DNA of 64,000 nt from Fortiea contorta PCC 7126 (GTDB lineage Bacteria; Cyanobacteriota; Cyanobacteriia; Cyanobacteriales; Nostocaceae). The position numbers and the translations under genes are program-made. Each line of letters starts with the position of its first letter. Within the stretch, counting starts at the first letter, position 1. The notes beneath the pieces were generated by a model. It had not been told where the DNA came from. It ran no database searches and saw only the letters and a list, made by a program, of their open reading frames with translations. The DNA lies in the NCBI RefSeq assembly GCF_000332295.1, contig NZ_KB235930.1, forward strand, positions 687,895 to 751,894, written 5' to 3'. Below are positions 37,170 through 46,072 of this stretch, piece after piece.

Positions 37170-37445
37170 CTATCGATGAGCCTCCATATATGCTCGTAAC
37201 AAAGTATTGATCTGAGTTTGATAACCCCGTCCTTGTGATTTGAACCACTCCAATACATCAGTATCAATGCGTAACGTCACCTGTACTTTGTTTTTTGCAG
37301 CAGGTAAGCCCCGTCTGACAGTTGCTTTGGCAAACAGTTCTGGTGTAATTTCCGGACAATCTGATAAATCAATGTCTTCATCACTCATAGCATCTAGCCG
37401 TTGCCAATCAGTCTGAGAGTTGGTCAAAATAGGTTCGTTGCTCAT
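37170..37445 (-). CDS. brnA: BrnA-type antitoxin (ribbon-helix-helix)
   Basis: A 91-residue protein ending in a BrnA ribbon-helix-helix: KNKVQVTLRIDTDVLEWFKSQGRGYQTQINTLLRAYMEAHR. Its N-terminal acidic half (SDEDIDLSDCPEITPELFAKATVRRG) is the toxin-neutralising part. BrnA pairs with the BrnT ribonuclease; here the upstream brnT is reduced to a C-terminal fragment overlapping brnA by 38 bp, so brnA may be an orphan. It lies inside the direct-repeat-bounded segment 37111-37667. Confidence 0.88.
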   Translation of the reverse strand: MSNEPILTNSQTDWQRLDAMSDEDIDLSDCPEITPELFAKATVRRGLPAAKNKVQVTLRIDTDVLEWFKSQGRGYQTQINTLLRAYMEAHR

Positions 37446-37572
37446 ATTTAGTCGCCTTTCTTACAGAAATAATCCTGATCAACTGATCACGATCTGTGTA
37501 GACAACAGCAACAACTCGTCCTTGTAACAAACCAAGTGTGACGAAACGCTGTTCTCGATCTCCATCACCGAA
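37408..37572 (-). pseudogene. brnT: brnT toxin remnant (C-terminal fragment)
   Basis: The minus strand encodes a BrnT-like tail: REQRFVTLGLLQGRVVAVVY, then RDQLIRIISVRKATKYEQR. A TAA (37573-37575) closes the frame just upstream, and no start codon or BrnT N-terminal sequence (FEWDxxK...) is seen before it. The stop overlaps brnA by 38 bp. It is about 55 codons, half of an ordinary BrnT, so the toxin is most likely dead. A frameshift or a sequencing error in the N-terminal half cannot be excluded. Confidence 0.75.
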
Positions 37573-37633
37573 TTACAGCCACTCTGGGAGTATTGTAACT
37601 ACAATTTATAGGTACAGCTACTTAGCTAAGATG

Positions 37634-37667
37634 GCGATCGCCCAATCAATGTATTATCTGCGGTTTT
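37634..37667 (+). repeat. Direct repeat copy 2
   Basis: The second copy of the 34-bp repeat, matching 37111-37144 except for one base and followed by taa instead of tga. Upstream bases (agatg versus agat) also match with a 1-bp gap. The copies bracket brnA and the brnT remnant. Confidence 0.9.
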
Positions 37668-37844
37668 AAGTCAGGATTCTTTTCACTAAAAAATATAAAA
37701 ATTTACAACTTCTCCACCAAGATGTTGGACGCTTTCGGCTATGGCAAGAGATAATTTGGAACTAAAGTATTTTTGAGCTACAACTTGAAATCATCGTTTC
37801 ACAAATTGAATTGTTAATATAGCGTCATTTGGAGAAAGACTGCA

Positions 37845-38774
37845 ATGCCGACCGATTACGTACTATTTGTTCACGGAGTGAAAACTCCTAACCGAGGAGA
37901 CTTTCAGAAATTAGCTAGTACTTTATTCAATCGTATTCAGAATTCTATTAATGATAAGTCCAGAGTGGTCAAACCAATTTACTCTTTTTGGGGTGACTTG
38001 AATTGGGACGCCCAAAAGGAACTGAAAAAAGGTTTTGAAACTTCATCAAAATGGAAGGATTATTGGTTTAGAGATTTCCGCACAGGACAGATTCTTGAGT
38101 TTGTGGGAGACGCAGCTCTTTATCTGAGTCGTCATGTGGGGACGCAGGTAGTGGAAAGATTAAAGAGTGATGCAGTCAGCGTACTCAGAGGTAGCAATAC
38201 AAGCGATCGCCTACATATTATTACTCACAGTTGGGGTACTGTGATTTTATTTGATATTCTCTTTGCTCGTCGTTGGGAAGATCCTCTCTTGGATGTAGAA
38301 GTGCGAAAAACAGTCAATGAATTGCGTACGGTGCTATTTGGTTTACATCCCAGTCCCGCAAATGGAATTCCCCTAGCCAGTATTCACACCATGGGTTCAC
38401 CGCTGGCGCTTTTCAGTCTCCTCAACATCAGTGGTAATGTCAATGGAGCCAGCACCCATGACCTGACACCGCAATTGATTACCATGTTAGAAAACTTATA
38501 TAACTTGCGGAAAAAACCGCTTCTTTGGCGTAACTTTGCTCATCCAGGCGATCCCATTGCTTATCCTTTAGAAGGAGTGCTGCCCATGATTTTAGATGGT
38601 AGCGATCGCTTTTTGGAAACTCAAGATGTCATAACGGATAGCGGGAACATCTTGAACCGTCCCTTCTCTCAACAATTAGTTCCTCTACTTTGGGGTGGCG
38701 AAGCACACGGTAGCTACTGGGATAATCCCGTAGTCGGGAAGACCATTAGTGAAGTGATTCGCTCAACAATTTAG
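37845..38774 (+). CDS. Alpha/beta hydrolase-fold protein of unknown function
   Basis: A 309-residue soluble protein. The start VLFVHGVKTPNRGDF carries the oxyanion-side HG motif of alpha/beta hydrolases, and IITHSWGTVILFDILFA holds a nucleophile serine in a G/H-x-S-x-G-like elbow (about residue 126-131). A late histidine is probably in EAHGSYWDN near the C terminus. This resembles serine-esterase or lipase-like proteins. No signal peptide. It lies 177 bp beyond the second direct repeat, and a terminator-like hairpin lies 190 bp downstream. Substrate unknown. Confidence 0.7.
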   Translation: MPTDYVLFVHGVKTPNRGDFQKLASTLFNRIQNSINDKSRVVKPIYSFWGDLNWDAQKELKKGFETSSKWKDYWFRDFRTGQILEFVGDAALYLSRHVGTQVVERLKSDAVSVLRGSNTSDRLHIITHSWGTVILFDILFARRWEDPLLDVEVRKTVNELRTVLFGLHPSPANGIPLASIHTMGSPLALFSLLNISGNVNGASTHDLTPQLITMLENLYNLRKKPLLWRNFAHPGDPIAYPLEGVLPMILDGSDRFLETQDVITDSGNILNRPFSQQLVPLLWGGEAHGSYWDNPVVGKTISEVIRSTI

Positions 38775-38964
38775 TGTATAAATTTGCTAGTCATGGAACT
38801 AATAACCGCAGCACATATTTGGCGATAAACCTTGCTATGCAATATCTCCATCATCTGCTAGCCGTCGCGGTCTTGGGGAGAATTGGTATTAATTTTTGCC
38901 AAATTGCATAATCTTGTCTTGATTGACTGATAACTACAGAGATAAACGATCTCCTAGAGTTGAC

Positions 38965-38998
38965 ACCCCCTGTATCCCCGGATCACTAGGGGGTTTTT
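38965..38998 (+). terminator. Rho-independent terminator-like hairpin, rightward
   Basis: accccct (38965-38971) pairs with agggggt (38988-38994), followed by TTTTTC, with an inner atcc/ggat stem in the loop. It points rightward and lies just before the 3' end of rsmG. The nearest rightward gene ends at 38774, about 190 bp away; an unrecognised short RNA could occupy the gap. Confidence 0.65.
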
Positions 38999-39006
38999 CT
39001 GTCCAA

Positions 39007-39744
39007 TTAAAGAGGGTTGTGAGCAGGTACACCAACAGCGCGGGGAAAATCAGCAGGTGTATTCACTACTTTACGCAGATATAAGCAGTGACGAATGCTT
39101 TGACTCAAAGGCGTTGTAAATTCATCAATCGATTCAATCACACCACCCAACTGACGAGCAGCACTTTGCAGAGTGGTGGTTTCTTCTTGTGTCCAGTTAC
39201 CACGATAAATGATTGCTAAACCATTTGATTTGAGCAAAGGTAGAGCATATTCAGCACAAGCTGAAGCAGTGCCCACTGCACGGATGAGAGCGATATCATA
39301 GCTTTGGCGATGGGGGCGTTGTTGACCGACTTCTTCAGCTCTGCCAACAAGAGTTTGACTGTTGCTCAAAGCGAGTTTAGTCACAATTTGGTCAATAAAC
39401 GCAATTTTTTTGCGCGTAGCATCCATCAGCCTCATTGTACAATTGGGCAGAGCGATCGCCACAGGAATTCCCGGAAAACCCGCCCCTGTACCAATATCAA
39501 TCACAGACGCACCCGGTTCTAGAGAAGAGATAAATTTTCCCTGTAGCGCAATTCCCCGCAGCGAATCCCACAGATGTTTTTCCCAAAACTCTTGTGGCTC
39601 AGTGATGCGGGTCAAATTTAGTAGACGGTTTCCCTCTAAAATTAATTCATAAAGCCTTTGAAACTGCACCTGCTGTACCTGAGTTGGTTGCCAGTTAAGA
39701 GTTTGCTGCCATATTTCTGGCATTTGCGGCAGTAAATTTGTCAT
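39007..39744 (-). CDS. rsmG: 16S rRNA (guanine-N7)-methyltransferase RsmG
   Basis: A 245-residue SAM-dependent methyltransferase that modifies G527 of 16S rRNA. The SAM-binding motif is VIDIGTGAGFPGIPVAIALP, then MRLMDATRKKIAFIDQIV; RAVGTASACAEYALPLL follows. It begins at ATG 39744 (MTNLLPQMPEIWQQTLNW), which matches cyanobacterial homologues as remembered; a longer frame from 39828 adds 28 unrelated residues. Formerly gidB. Not adjacent to gidA. It stands alone. Confidence 0.92.
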   Translation of the reverse strand: MTNLLPQMPEIWQQTLNWQPTQVQQVQFQRLYELILEGNRLLNLTRITEPQEFWEKHLWDSLRGIALQGKFISSLEPGASVIDIGTGAGFPGIPVAIALPNCTMRLMDATRKKIAFIDQIVTKLALSNSQTLVGRAEEVGQQRPHRQSYDIALIRAVGTASACAEYALPLLKSNGLAIIYRGNWTQEETTTLQSAARQLGGVIESIDEFTTPLSQSIRHCLYLRKVVNTPADFPRAVGVPAHNPL

Positions 39745-40379
39745 CTTATCCCCAGTCCTAAATTGCCGGATTAAATCATCTCCAGCAGACATGTCCATAT
39801 CAATATTGACAGTACTCGGATGCAGCAAATAACTATTAAAGTTGCCAATTTATTTAATAACTGAGTTGATGAGTCAAAGGTTGGTAGTGGGGCATGGTAA
39901 AAATTCGTTTACAATATTTCCATTTTTACTTAGTAAAGCGTACTTTATCACACAAAGTACAGTTTGCATATCAACAAACCGTAAAAAATATCATTAACAC
40001 AAAGTTAAGAGTAAATTCCCTCAATCCAAGTGCTTGACTTTCTTCTAATGACCATGTGATACTCCCAAATATATTTAATACTGTATCTCAATCAAATTAC
40101 TGTAGATACGTATTAAATTAAGTTTATATGTATTTAAAGCTCAGTCAACACTTACGCAACTGATACGTAAGTAATACCAATTCAAAACACAACGCGACAG
40201 ATAGTTGTAGAGACGTTGCTTTTGCATCGTCTGTGCAAAAAATTTGCCTCATTCATTGAATTGGTATCAGGTGCGTCAAATGACCACAATTTCTTGATCG
40301 TTACTAATTTTTCAAATCGCACTCACCCGACAAAACAAGTTGAGTGCGAAAGTTTGACATGCAGCTTTACTTCTTGGCT
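39745..40379. other. Gene-free stretch containing a MITE-like element
   Basis: About 630 bp of AT-rich DNA between the 5' side of rsmG and the 3' end of ndhM. The 94-bp element at 40174-40267 is its only structure. A frame at 40216-40407 crosses the element and is not a gene. Confidence 0.6.
40174..40267. mobile_element. MITE-like element with 12-bp perfect terminal inverted repeats
   Basis: ataccaattcaa (40174-40185) and ttgaattggtat (40256-40267) are perfect inverted ends of a 94-bp element. The interior contains a palindromic motif (agacgttgc/gcatcgtct). It shares its termini with the element at 279-381 but has a different core. It encodes nothing. The mobility is inferred from structure. 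Confidence 0.6.
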
Positions 40380-40739
40380 CTACTTAGTTTCGCCAACCGC
40401 CACTTGAGGAAGTCCCATGCTGTAGTTAGTGACGCGGCTGGAAAGATTATAGCTAATCTCGCCTTTTTGCAGGAGCGATCGCAAATAATGTTCCAAGTCT
40501 GACCCTACACGACGTAAGTTATAATCTGTTAGCTCCAAGCCGCTAGATGCTTCTACCAATTCATCAAACTTGCGATAGATTTTTTGCAGTGCATCTTCAC
40601 TCCAGTTGAATTCATTGTCTGGATCAATATCCAGTGTTAAGACTTGGTTACTAGGAGCTAGTTCGCCATCTCGGTCAATTTCTGCGGCAAAAATGCGAAT
40701 ATGTCGGGTTGTAGACTTGAGCAGCGTCGGGTTGTCCAT
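40380..40739 (-). CDS. ndhM: NAD(P)H-quinone oxidoreductase subunit M
   Basis: A 119-residue cyanobacterial/plastid NDH-1 peripheral-arm subunit, found in thylakoid complexes that serve respiration, cyclic electron flow and CO2 uptake. It reads LLKSTTRHIRIFAAEI, then LTLDIDPDNEFNW and EYLRSLL-like DLEHYLRSLLQKGEISYN, in good agreement with NdhM. ATG at 40739 (MDNPTLLKSTT) is chosen; the frame runs to 40814 but those 25 residues are not NdhM-like. No other ndh genes lie near, as usual for the subunit. Confidence 0.92.
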   Translation of the reverse strand: MDNPTLLKSTTRHIRIFAAEIDRDGELAPSNQVLTLDIDPDNEFNWSEDALQKIYRKFDELVEASSGLELTDYNLRRVGSDLEHYLRSLLQKGEISYNLSSRVTNYSMGLPQVAVGETK

Positions 40740-41765
40740 AAAAGAAGGCTGTAAGGTTTGGGTTGATTGCGCTGAAATTATTGTAAACGCTATGCTTGGG
40801 CTGAGAGGCCGCAAATGATCGCTAATTATGCTTGTGATAGTAATTTAAGTATAAATGCTGCTTGCTGCCATGAGAGCCTGTGAGCATTTCCCGTGAAAGA
40901 AATTTTTCTCTGTGACAATGATTGAGGGAAGCCGAGTGTGGCGTTAAGTAAGTACGCACATTTATTTATGAATGTCAATATGTGTTGATGTTACAAATCG
41001 AGGAAAAATTAGGGTAACAGATCCAGTTGTCATCAGCGCGATCAACGATTACATTAGACCTTAGCTTGAAAATAAAGGCTAAAATGCCGGAGCTTAGATC
41101 TGACGTTGCGTTTGCGTGGCACAAGCTTGACGCTGGTCTTGTTCATGGTATTTCTGGCAAAAGGAAAAACAAGATCATTTCCCTAGCCCCTGCTCATCCA
41201 GAGAAGCTAGGTTCAGCTTTTTTACCCACAAACCCATCCTCGCCTGACTTTGAAAAAAATTATATTTTTGTTGAGTGCAAAAATTCAGCCTTTAATAACT
41301 TTGCTGATGAACACGTCCTGATTTTTCCGATGCAAAAAACGTACATCTAGTAAATTTGCGTAATTATGCTATAACTACGGCTAGCTTTCATTAAGAGCAA
41401 TAATTCCCGAATTCTCACTTACGTAAAATTACTAAATTTTCAGTAAAAACTCGAACTTTTATTGACGCCAAGATAAAGCTGATGTAAAAACCTTTAAAAA
41501 GCTCGAACAACTTCTTACAGAAACTTTATTGTATGGAATCTTAAAAACTGAATAATAGTTATGGCTTACCTAAAGTACCTCACAGTCTAGACAGTGAAAG
41601 TTTAACTAGAAAAAACTCCCAGGATAGTGAAATGGAATACAAATGTGATGAATAAAGAAAAACTCTTAATTCAAACACTTTGGATTCAAAAACAATATAA
41701 AGAATTTTTGCTGGAGATATAACTCTCAAACTCGTGACCACTAAGTAAAGGAATCCTCGAATCGT
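40740..41765. other. Gene-poor kilobase upstream of the Npun_R1517-like gene
   Basis: The largest unassigned stretch. A 107-codon rightward frame at 41027-41350 begins with TTG, has no Shine-Dalgarno and no recognised motif, so it is not called. From about 41483 to 41554 the plus strand encodes a protein-like run (KTFKKLEQLLTETLLYGILK) without a start, perhaps a gene relic. The rest may be a long regulatory leader for the heterocyst-linked gene. Confidence 0.45.
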
Positions 41766-42047
41766 ATGAACTCCAAAGCCTTACCACGCCAAATAAATAA
41801 TATCGAAGTAGGTGTTTATGAATGTGAATTACATCTCAAATTCCGGTTGGTTGAAGAAAAGAGTCTATTGAGCGATCGCGAGCAACTATTACAGGTATTA
41901 TTAGATGCTCTTGCTGAAGGTTCTGATGACTTTCTCGAAACGCTACAGGCGTCGGTGAAAGCCCAGGAAGTTTCTGAGTTCAAAGCCTCACCACAAATGC
42001 GACGCCAATTGATGCGATTGCGTAATTTTGCTGAAAATAATCAATAA
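41766..42047 (+). CDS. Npun_R1517-like small protein linked to heterocyst differentiation
   Basis: A 93-residue protein. From memory it matches the family named after Npun_R1517, which databases describe as a heterocyst-differentiation transcriptional regulator: ALPRQINNIEVGVYECELHLKFRLVEEKSLL, then LLQVLLDALAEGSDDFLETLQASVKAQEV and FKASPQMRRQLMRLRN. No classical DNA-binding fold is evident to me. The gene supports a heterocystous host. It has an AAGGA Shine-Dalgarno (41751-41755) 10 bases before the ATG and a long upstream region that may be regulatory. It stands alone. Confidence 0.75.
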   Translation: MNSKALPRQINNIEVGVYECELHLKFRLVEEKSLLSDREQLLQVLLDALAEGSDDFLETLQASVKAQEVSEFKASPQMRRQLMRLRNFAENNQ

Positions 42048-42473
42048 TTATTTGTATAAATTAAGTAGTAGCAAATTGTGAACACGGCATCATATGGTGA
42101 ATTTATTTTTAGTTTATCCATTTGCCTATTTGCTCTAAAATTGAGTCGGCTTGTGTAACCTCAACTTCAGGCTAGGAGCTTAAGTTAATCTCCCAACAGC
42201 CTCAAAAAGCGTCTACAGTAGCCCTCACCCTTTGCACTACGGTTATACTTGGGTGCCTACTAGATACAGTTATGCCTTACTACCAGGGCTGGTTACGGTT
42301 TTCAAAGATTTGTGTTTCAGGGAAATATCTCTAACCAGGGTTTGACTTTAATCGTCAAAGTTATTTATTACTAAGCAAAAATTATTACATGGGTAGAAAA
42401 TAGGGAATGCGAAATCAAGAGAGATATTTTTTCCTCACTTTCTACCCGACAGCACACCACAAACAAAGTCTAT
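42048..42473. other. Gene-free stretch between convergent genes
   Basis: About 430 bp between the 3' ends of the Npun_R1517-like gene and the response regulator. No gene or clear terminator is seen. Confidence 0.5.
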
Positions 42474-43169
42474 TTATTTTGCTAGTCCGTGTTCTAAAGC
42501 AAAACGCACCAACTCTGTACGGCTATTGGTACCAGTTTTACTAAACAAACGGCTAACGTATTTTTCCACATTGCGGACGCTAGTTTCTAAGCGACGAGCG
42601 ATTTCTTTATTCATCAACCCTTCTGCTACCAAGTTCAAAACACTTTGTTCTCTGGGAGTCAGGTCAATTTTAAAAGGGACTGGTGATTGAGAAATCGCAT
42701 TTTTTTGTGTGAGCAAAGCTTTAATTTGAGCAATCTGATGGGCGAGTTCAGCAATATCAGGAGTTTCACCCTCTTCGCCTGTGGTTTGAGGTTTGGCCGT
42801 GCGCCGAGTAAGCAAGTTTTCCACGATCGCAATTAATTCATCTGGGTCAAAGGGCTTTGGTAAATAGGCGTCCACACCAGCTTGATAACCTTGGATGCGA
42901 TCGCCTGTCATCCCCTTTGCTGTTAAAAATACGACTGGTAGAGCTTGAAACCGGGGATCTTCTCGAAGTTGCTTGAGGAATTGATAGCCGTCTACCTGAG
43001 GCATCATAATATCAGAAATTACGAGATCCGGTGTATTTTGTTGCATCAAATCCCAACCCTCACGGGCGTTACTGGCGACTTGAACGCTGAAACCGCTTTC
43101 TTGTAAATAGTCTTTGACGGCTTCTCGTAATCCCGGTTCATCATCTACCAGTAACAGTTGTGCTGACAT
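42474..43169 (-). CDS. NarL/LuxR-type response regulator (Ycf29-like)
   Basis: A 231-residue two-domain regulator. The CheY-like receiver (1-122) has the acidic pair DDE, the phospho-acceptor Asp in LVISDIMMP (about residue 53), FLTAKG and the lysine of PKPFDP. A linker precedes a C-terminal LuxR/GerE helix-turn-helix (about 165-228; LTPREQSVLNLVAEGLMNKEIARRLETSVRNVEKYVSRLF). The combination resembles plastid/cyanobacterial Ycf29. No sensor kinase gene is adjacent, so its input is unknown. It reads leftward, 148 bp after the start of the region shared with the GT2 gene's 3' end. Confidence 0.88.
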   Translation of the reverse strand: MSAQLLLVDDEPGLREAVKDYLQESGFSVQVASNAREGWDLMQQNTPDLVISDIMMPQVDGYQFLKQLREDPRFQALPVVFLTAKGMTGDRIQGYQAGVDAYLPKPFDPDELIAIVENLLTRRTAKPQTTGEEGETPDIAELAHQIAQIKALLTQKNAISQSPVPFKIDLTPREQSVLNLVAEGLMNKEIARRLETSVRNVEKYVSRLFSKTGTNSRTELVRFALEHGLAK

Positions 43170-43317
43170 GGAAAAGTTCCTTGAGTCTACTTACTTCCAA
43201 TTTAGCGAAAGTTGGTAGGGATTAAACATTGTTTGTCATTTGTTATTGCGTTTCTCGTTTGATGATGGTACATTTCGTTGAGGTTAGGGGCTAGCTATGT
43301 ATGGGGTATCTCATTCC

Positions 43318-44286
43318 CTATAACCATTCAATCATTTTTGCAGATTCGGGTAACTTGGCGTCGCTTTGCCCTAGATAACGCGCTCTGGCGGTAAATAAAG
43401 CGATGGGAGTATTTAATAAATCTACAAGGGTGGCTTGACCAGCGATCGCCTGAAGACTTTTTTGGGGTACTTCTTTGACTAACCAACGTGCCAAGCGATA
43501 ATAATATTCCTGGGGTGTGAGCTTTGGCATTAAATCCACGCCATATAATTCATGTAAATAGAGATTTGAGCGCCCATAGCGTCGCCATTGACTTTCTAGA
43601 TCCTGAAATGTCCCACGATGGCGGTGTTTTATGATGGCGTTTGGGGCAAATTCCCACCGACCGATTTTAGCATCTAGAATTCGCCAACAGATGTCTGCAT
43701 CACCACCAGTAGTCAGATAAGGGCGAAATAAACCCACTTTTTCCCAAGCGCTGCGACGGATTGCCAAGTTTGCGGTTTGACCGTAGGCACAAAAGGGATG
43801 AGATAAAGTATGCTTTTGTGATAGCGTTTCTTGCTTCTGGGCGTGTTTTTCTAAAAAACTTTTACCCGGCAGTCCTGTAATTTCACCTACGACAATTACC
43901 ACTTCTGGGTTGATTAAAGGCTGGACTAATGATTCTAGCCATTGTGGCTGGGGACGACAATCAGCGTCAGTAAAAACCGTCACTTCACCTACGGCGGCGC
44001 GGATACCTGTATTCCGGGCGGCGTAGGAACTTTGAATTTTATTTTCGCTGAGGTGATAAATTTTGTGCGGATAAAGTTGAGCAGCTTGTTGTAAGATTGT
44101 GGCGGTGCGATCGCTACTATTATTATCCACCAATAGATATTCTACCCGGTTTTGAGGGTAAGTTTGGGACAATAAACAAGAGATTAAATCTGGTAAATCT
44201 GCTTCGCCGTTATAGATAGGAACAACCACCGATACCATCGGCCAAAAGCTGTGATTGGGGGTTGTATCAGCTAACTGATGATTCAT
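43318..44286 (-). CDS. GT2-family glycosyltransferase
   Basis: A 322-residue glycosyltransferase with GT-A core: VSVVVPIYNGEADLPDLISCLLSQTYP, LLVDNNSSDRT, NTGIRAAVGEVTVFTDADCRPQPQWLE (DxD near 113), and a later GGDADICWRILD (catalytic-base region). The C-terminal part has HRHRGTFQDLESQWRRYG. It lacks obvious membrane helices. Role likely in polysaccharide or glycolipid assembly; acceptor unknown. It lies 129 bp before the start of a leftward protease gene's 3' end, with no shared operon apparent. Confidence 0.85.
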   Translation of the reverse strand: MNHQLADTTPNHSFWPMVSVVVPIYNGEADLPDLISCLLSQTYPQNRVEYLLVDNNSSDRTATILQQAAQLYPHKIYHLSENKIQSSYAARNTGIRAAVGEVTVFTDADCRPQPQWLESLVQPLINPEVVIVVGEITGLPGKSFLEKHAQKQETLSQKHTLSHPFCAYGQTANLAIRRSAWEKVGLFRPYLTTGGDADICWRILDAKIGRWEFAPNAIIKHRHRGTFQDLESQWRRYGRSNLYLHELYGVDLMPKLTPQEYYYRLARWLVKEVPQKSLQAIAGQATLVDLLNTPIALFTARARYLGQSDAKLPESAKMIEWL

Positions 44287-44415
44287 AAAATGGGGATTTT
44301 GGATGGAGAATTAATAGTTAGTGTTCCCAATCCAAAATCTGAATCCAAAATTTGAAAATTCTCTCCAGCAGACACCTAGGTATCATGCAATTACATAGAC
44401 TCCACAAAAGTAGCG

Positions 44416-45759
44416 CTAAAATTGCAAGTCTTTAGCGCGACTACTCATGGAACTAGAGGGTTGATTGACTGGAGGTGTGGCGAAGGTGCTGGTAGATAGA
44501 ACTGCGATCGCTCGCGCATACTGCGGATCGTTCTGCGTCCCTACCAAATCAGGATTAGTCGCCAATTGACGCTCTTGTGCTTCTGTCAACTCCAGCTTGA
44601 TATCTGGGGTAATACCTTTGTGGTTGATATCAGTGCCCTTGGGAGTGTAGTAATGGGCAATAGTCACCGCCAAACCAGAGCCATCAGTGAGTTCATGAAC
44701 CGATTGCACTAAAGCTTTACCAAAGGTTTGACTACCAACAACCACCGCCCGTCTGTTATCCTTGAGTGCTCCTGTCAGGATTTCACTTGCACTGGCTGAA
44801 TTACCGTCCACCAATACTGCTAGAGGTAGATTAGTCAAGGCTGTGCGGTTGGCTTTCGTATCTTCAGCGCCTCCCTTGCGGTCTACTGTACGGACAATAC
44901 CGCCATTATCCAGCCACATCCGAGCAATTTCAATGCTCGCCTGCAACAAACCACCGGGATTTCCCCGCAAATCTAACACATAGCCGTTAACTTGCTTACC
45001 ATTCAAATCTCGGATAGCTCGGCGCATTTGGTCAGCGGCGTGAGAACTAAACTCCCGCAAGCGGATATAGCCAATGCGGCGATTACCTTCTTGTTTAACT
45101 GTGTAACGGACTGTAGGGACTTCGATAGTGGCTCTGGTAAGCTTTAAATCAAAAGCATTTTGACCCAATCTTCCCAACTTCAAGGTAATGGGGGTACCGG
45201 CTTTACCGCGAATCAGCTTGGATGCGTCATCCACCTTCATTTGCTGGGTGGATTTGCCATCAATAGCTAAAATTTCATCGCCTGCTTTGATTCCCGCCCT
45301 CAGTGCTGGGGAATTTTCTATGGCTTCCACAACAGTCAGGCGCTTGGTTTTTTCGTTGAATTCCATGCGAATCCCAATTCCGGAAACTTCCCCAGATGTT
45401 TGACTGGTGAGAGCTTCATACTGCTTGGGGTCCATAAAGCGGGTGTAAGGATCTCCCAACTTTTGTAAAGCCTCGCGGATAGCGACGTAAGCTTCTTCAC
45501 GGGAGGAATAGTCTCTACTTAGCAGGCTTTGCCTAGTTGCTTGCCAATCTTGTTGATTAAATTTGCCATCAACATATTCACGATTTACCACTTGCCATAC
45601 TTGGTCAACTACCGCTTTTGGGCTATCTTGTAGGGCGAGGGCAGCACGAACGCCGCGAGTCCAGGCAGGGCCAAATACAGATAATGTGGCTGTCGTGGCG
45701 ATCGCTCCACCAATCAAAGCCACTTGGAGCGGTGAGTAACGTTTCGCAGATTGGTTCAT
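44416..45759 (-). CDS. Carboxyl-terminal processing protease (S41 family)
   Basis: A 447-residue secreted/lumenal serine protease. An N-terminal signal anchor (about 12-30) is followed by a PDZ domain (about 115-190; SGIGIRMEF, SPALRAGIKAGDEILAIDG) and the catalytic domain. The Ser-Lys dyad is probably S323 in NSASASEI and K348 in TFGKALVQ. CtpA-type enzymes process the D1 precursor and other extracytoplasmic proteins in cyanobacteria; which paralogue this is (CtpA, B or C) is not determined. It stands alone, and the divergent YdcF gene starts 313 bp away. Confidence 0.9.
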   Translation of the reverse strand: MNQSAKRYSPLQVALIGGAIATTATLSVFGPAWTRGVRAALALQDSPKAVVDQVWQVVNREYVDGKFNQQDWQATRQSLLSRDYSSREEAYVAIREALQKLGDPYTRFMDPKQYEALTSQTSGEVSGIGIRMEFNEKTKRLTVVEAIENSPALRAGIKAGDEILAIDGKSTQQMKVDDASKLIRGKAGTPITLKLGRLGQNAFDLKLTRATIEVPTVRYTVKQEGNRRIGYIRLREFSSHAADQMRRAIRDLNGKQVNGYVLDLRGNPGGLLQASIEIARMWLDNGGIVRTVDRKGGAEDTKANRTALTNLPLAVLVDGNSASASEILTGALKDNRRAVVVGSQTFGKALVQSVHELTDGSGLAVTIAHYYTPKGTDINHKGITPDIKLELTEAQERQLATNPDLVGTQNDPQYARAIAVLSTSTFATPPVNQPSSSMSSRAKDLQF

Positions 45760-46072
45760 GTATATCAGCTGAAATAATTGTGTTTTTGACAGTTTAGCAA
45801 TCAGGTTTTCCAGAAATTTTTAAGTTTTTCTACTCAATTTCAGCAACAGTCTTTTCATCATTTTTACTTTAGTTAATGATGCTAAAAATTTTGCTGTACT
45901 TCTTTACAATGATTTCCCACTTTCCTAGATTTTTCCGGAACGTCTATCTGGAATATGTGACACTTTCCTCGATGTCAAGTTTACACCCCCAATGCTTTTT
46001 ATAAGATAGCACTTTAGTCTCGTACTTGCAGGTGTTTTACTCATTCATTAGTTACACTTTGTTATCCATAGC
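45760..46072. other. Divergent intergenic region
   Basis: About 310 bp, AT-rich, between the divergent S41 protease and YdcF genes; nothing specific is recognised. Confidence 0.45.

Noticed and set aside
40216-40407. 63-codon frame near ndhM
   Set aside because: Crosses a MITE-like element and overlaps the 3' end of ndhM in antisense.
41027-41350. 107-codon rightward frame upstream of the Npun_R1517-like gene
   Set aside because: TTG start, no ribosome-binding site, no recognisable motif.
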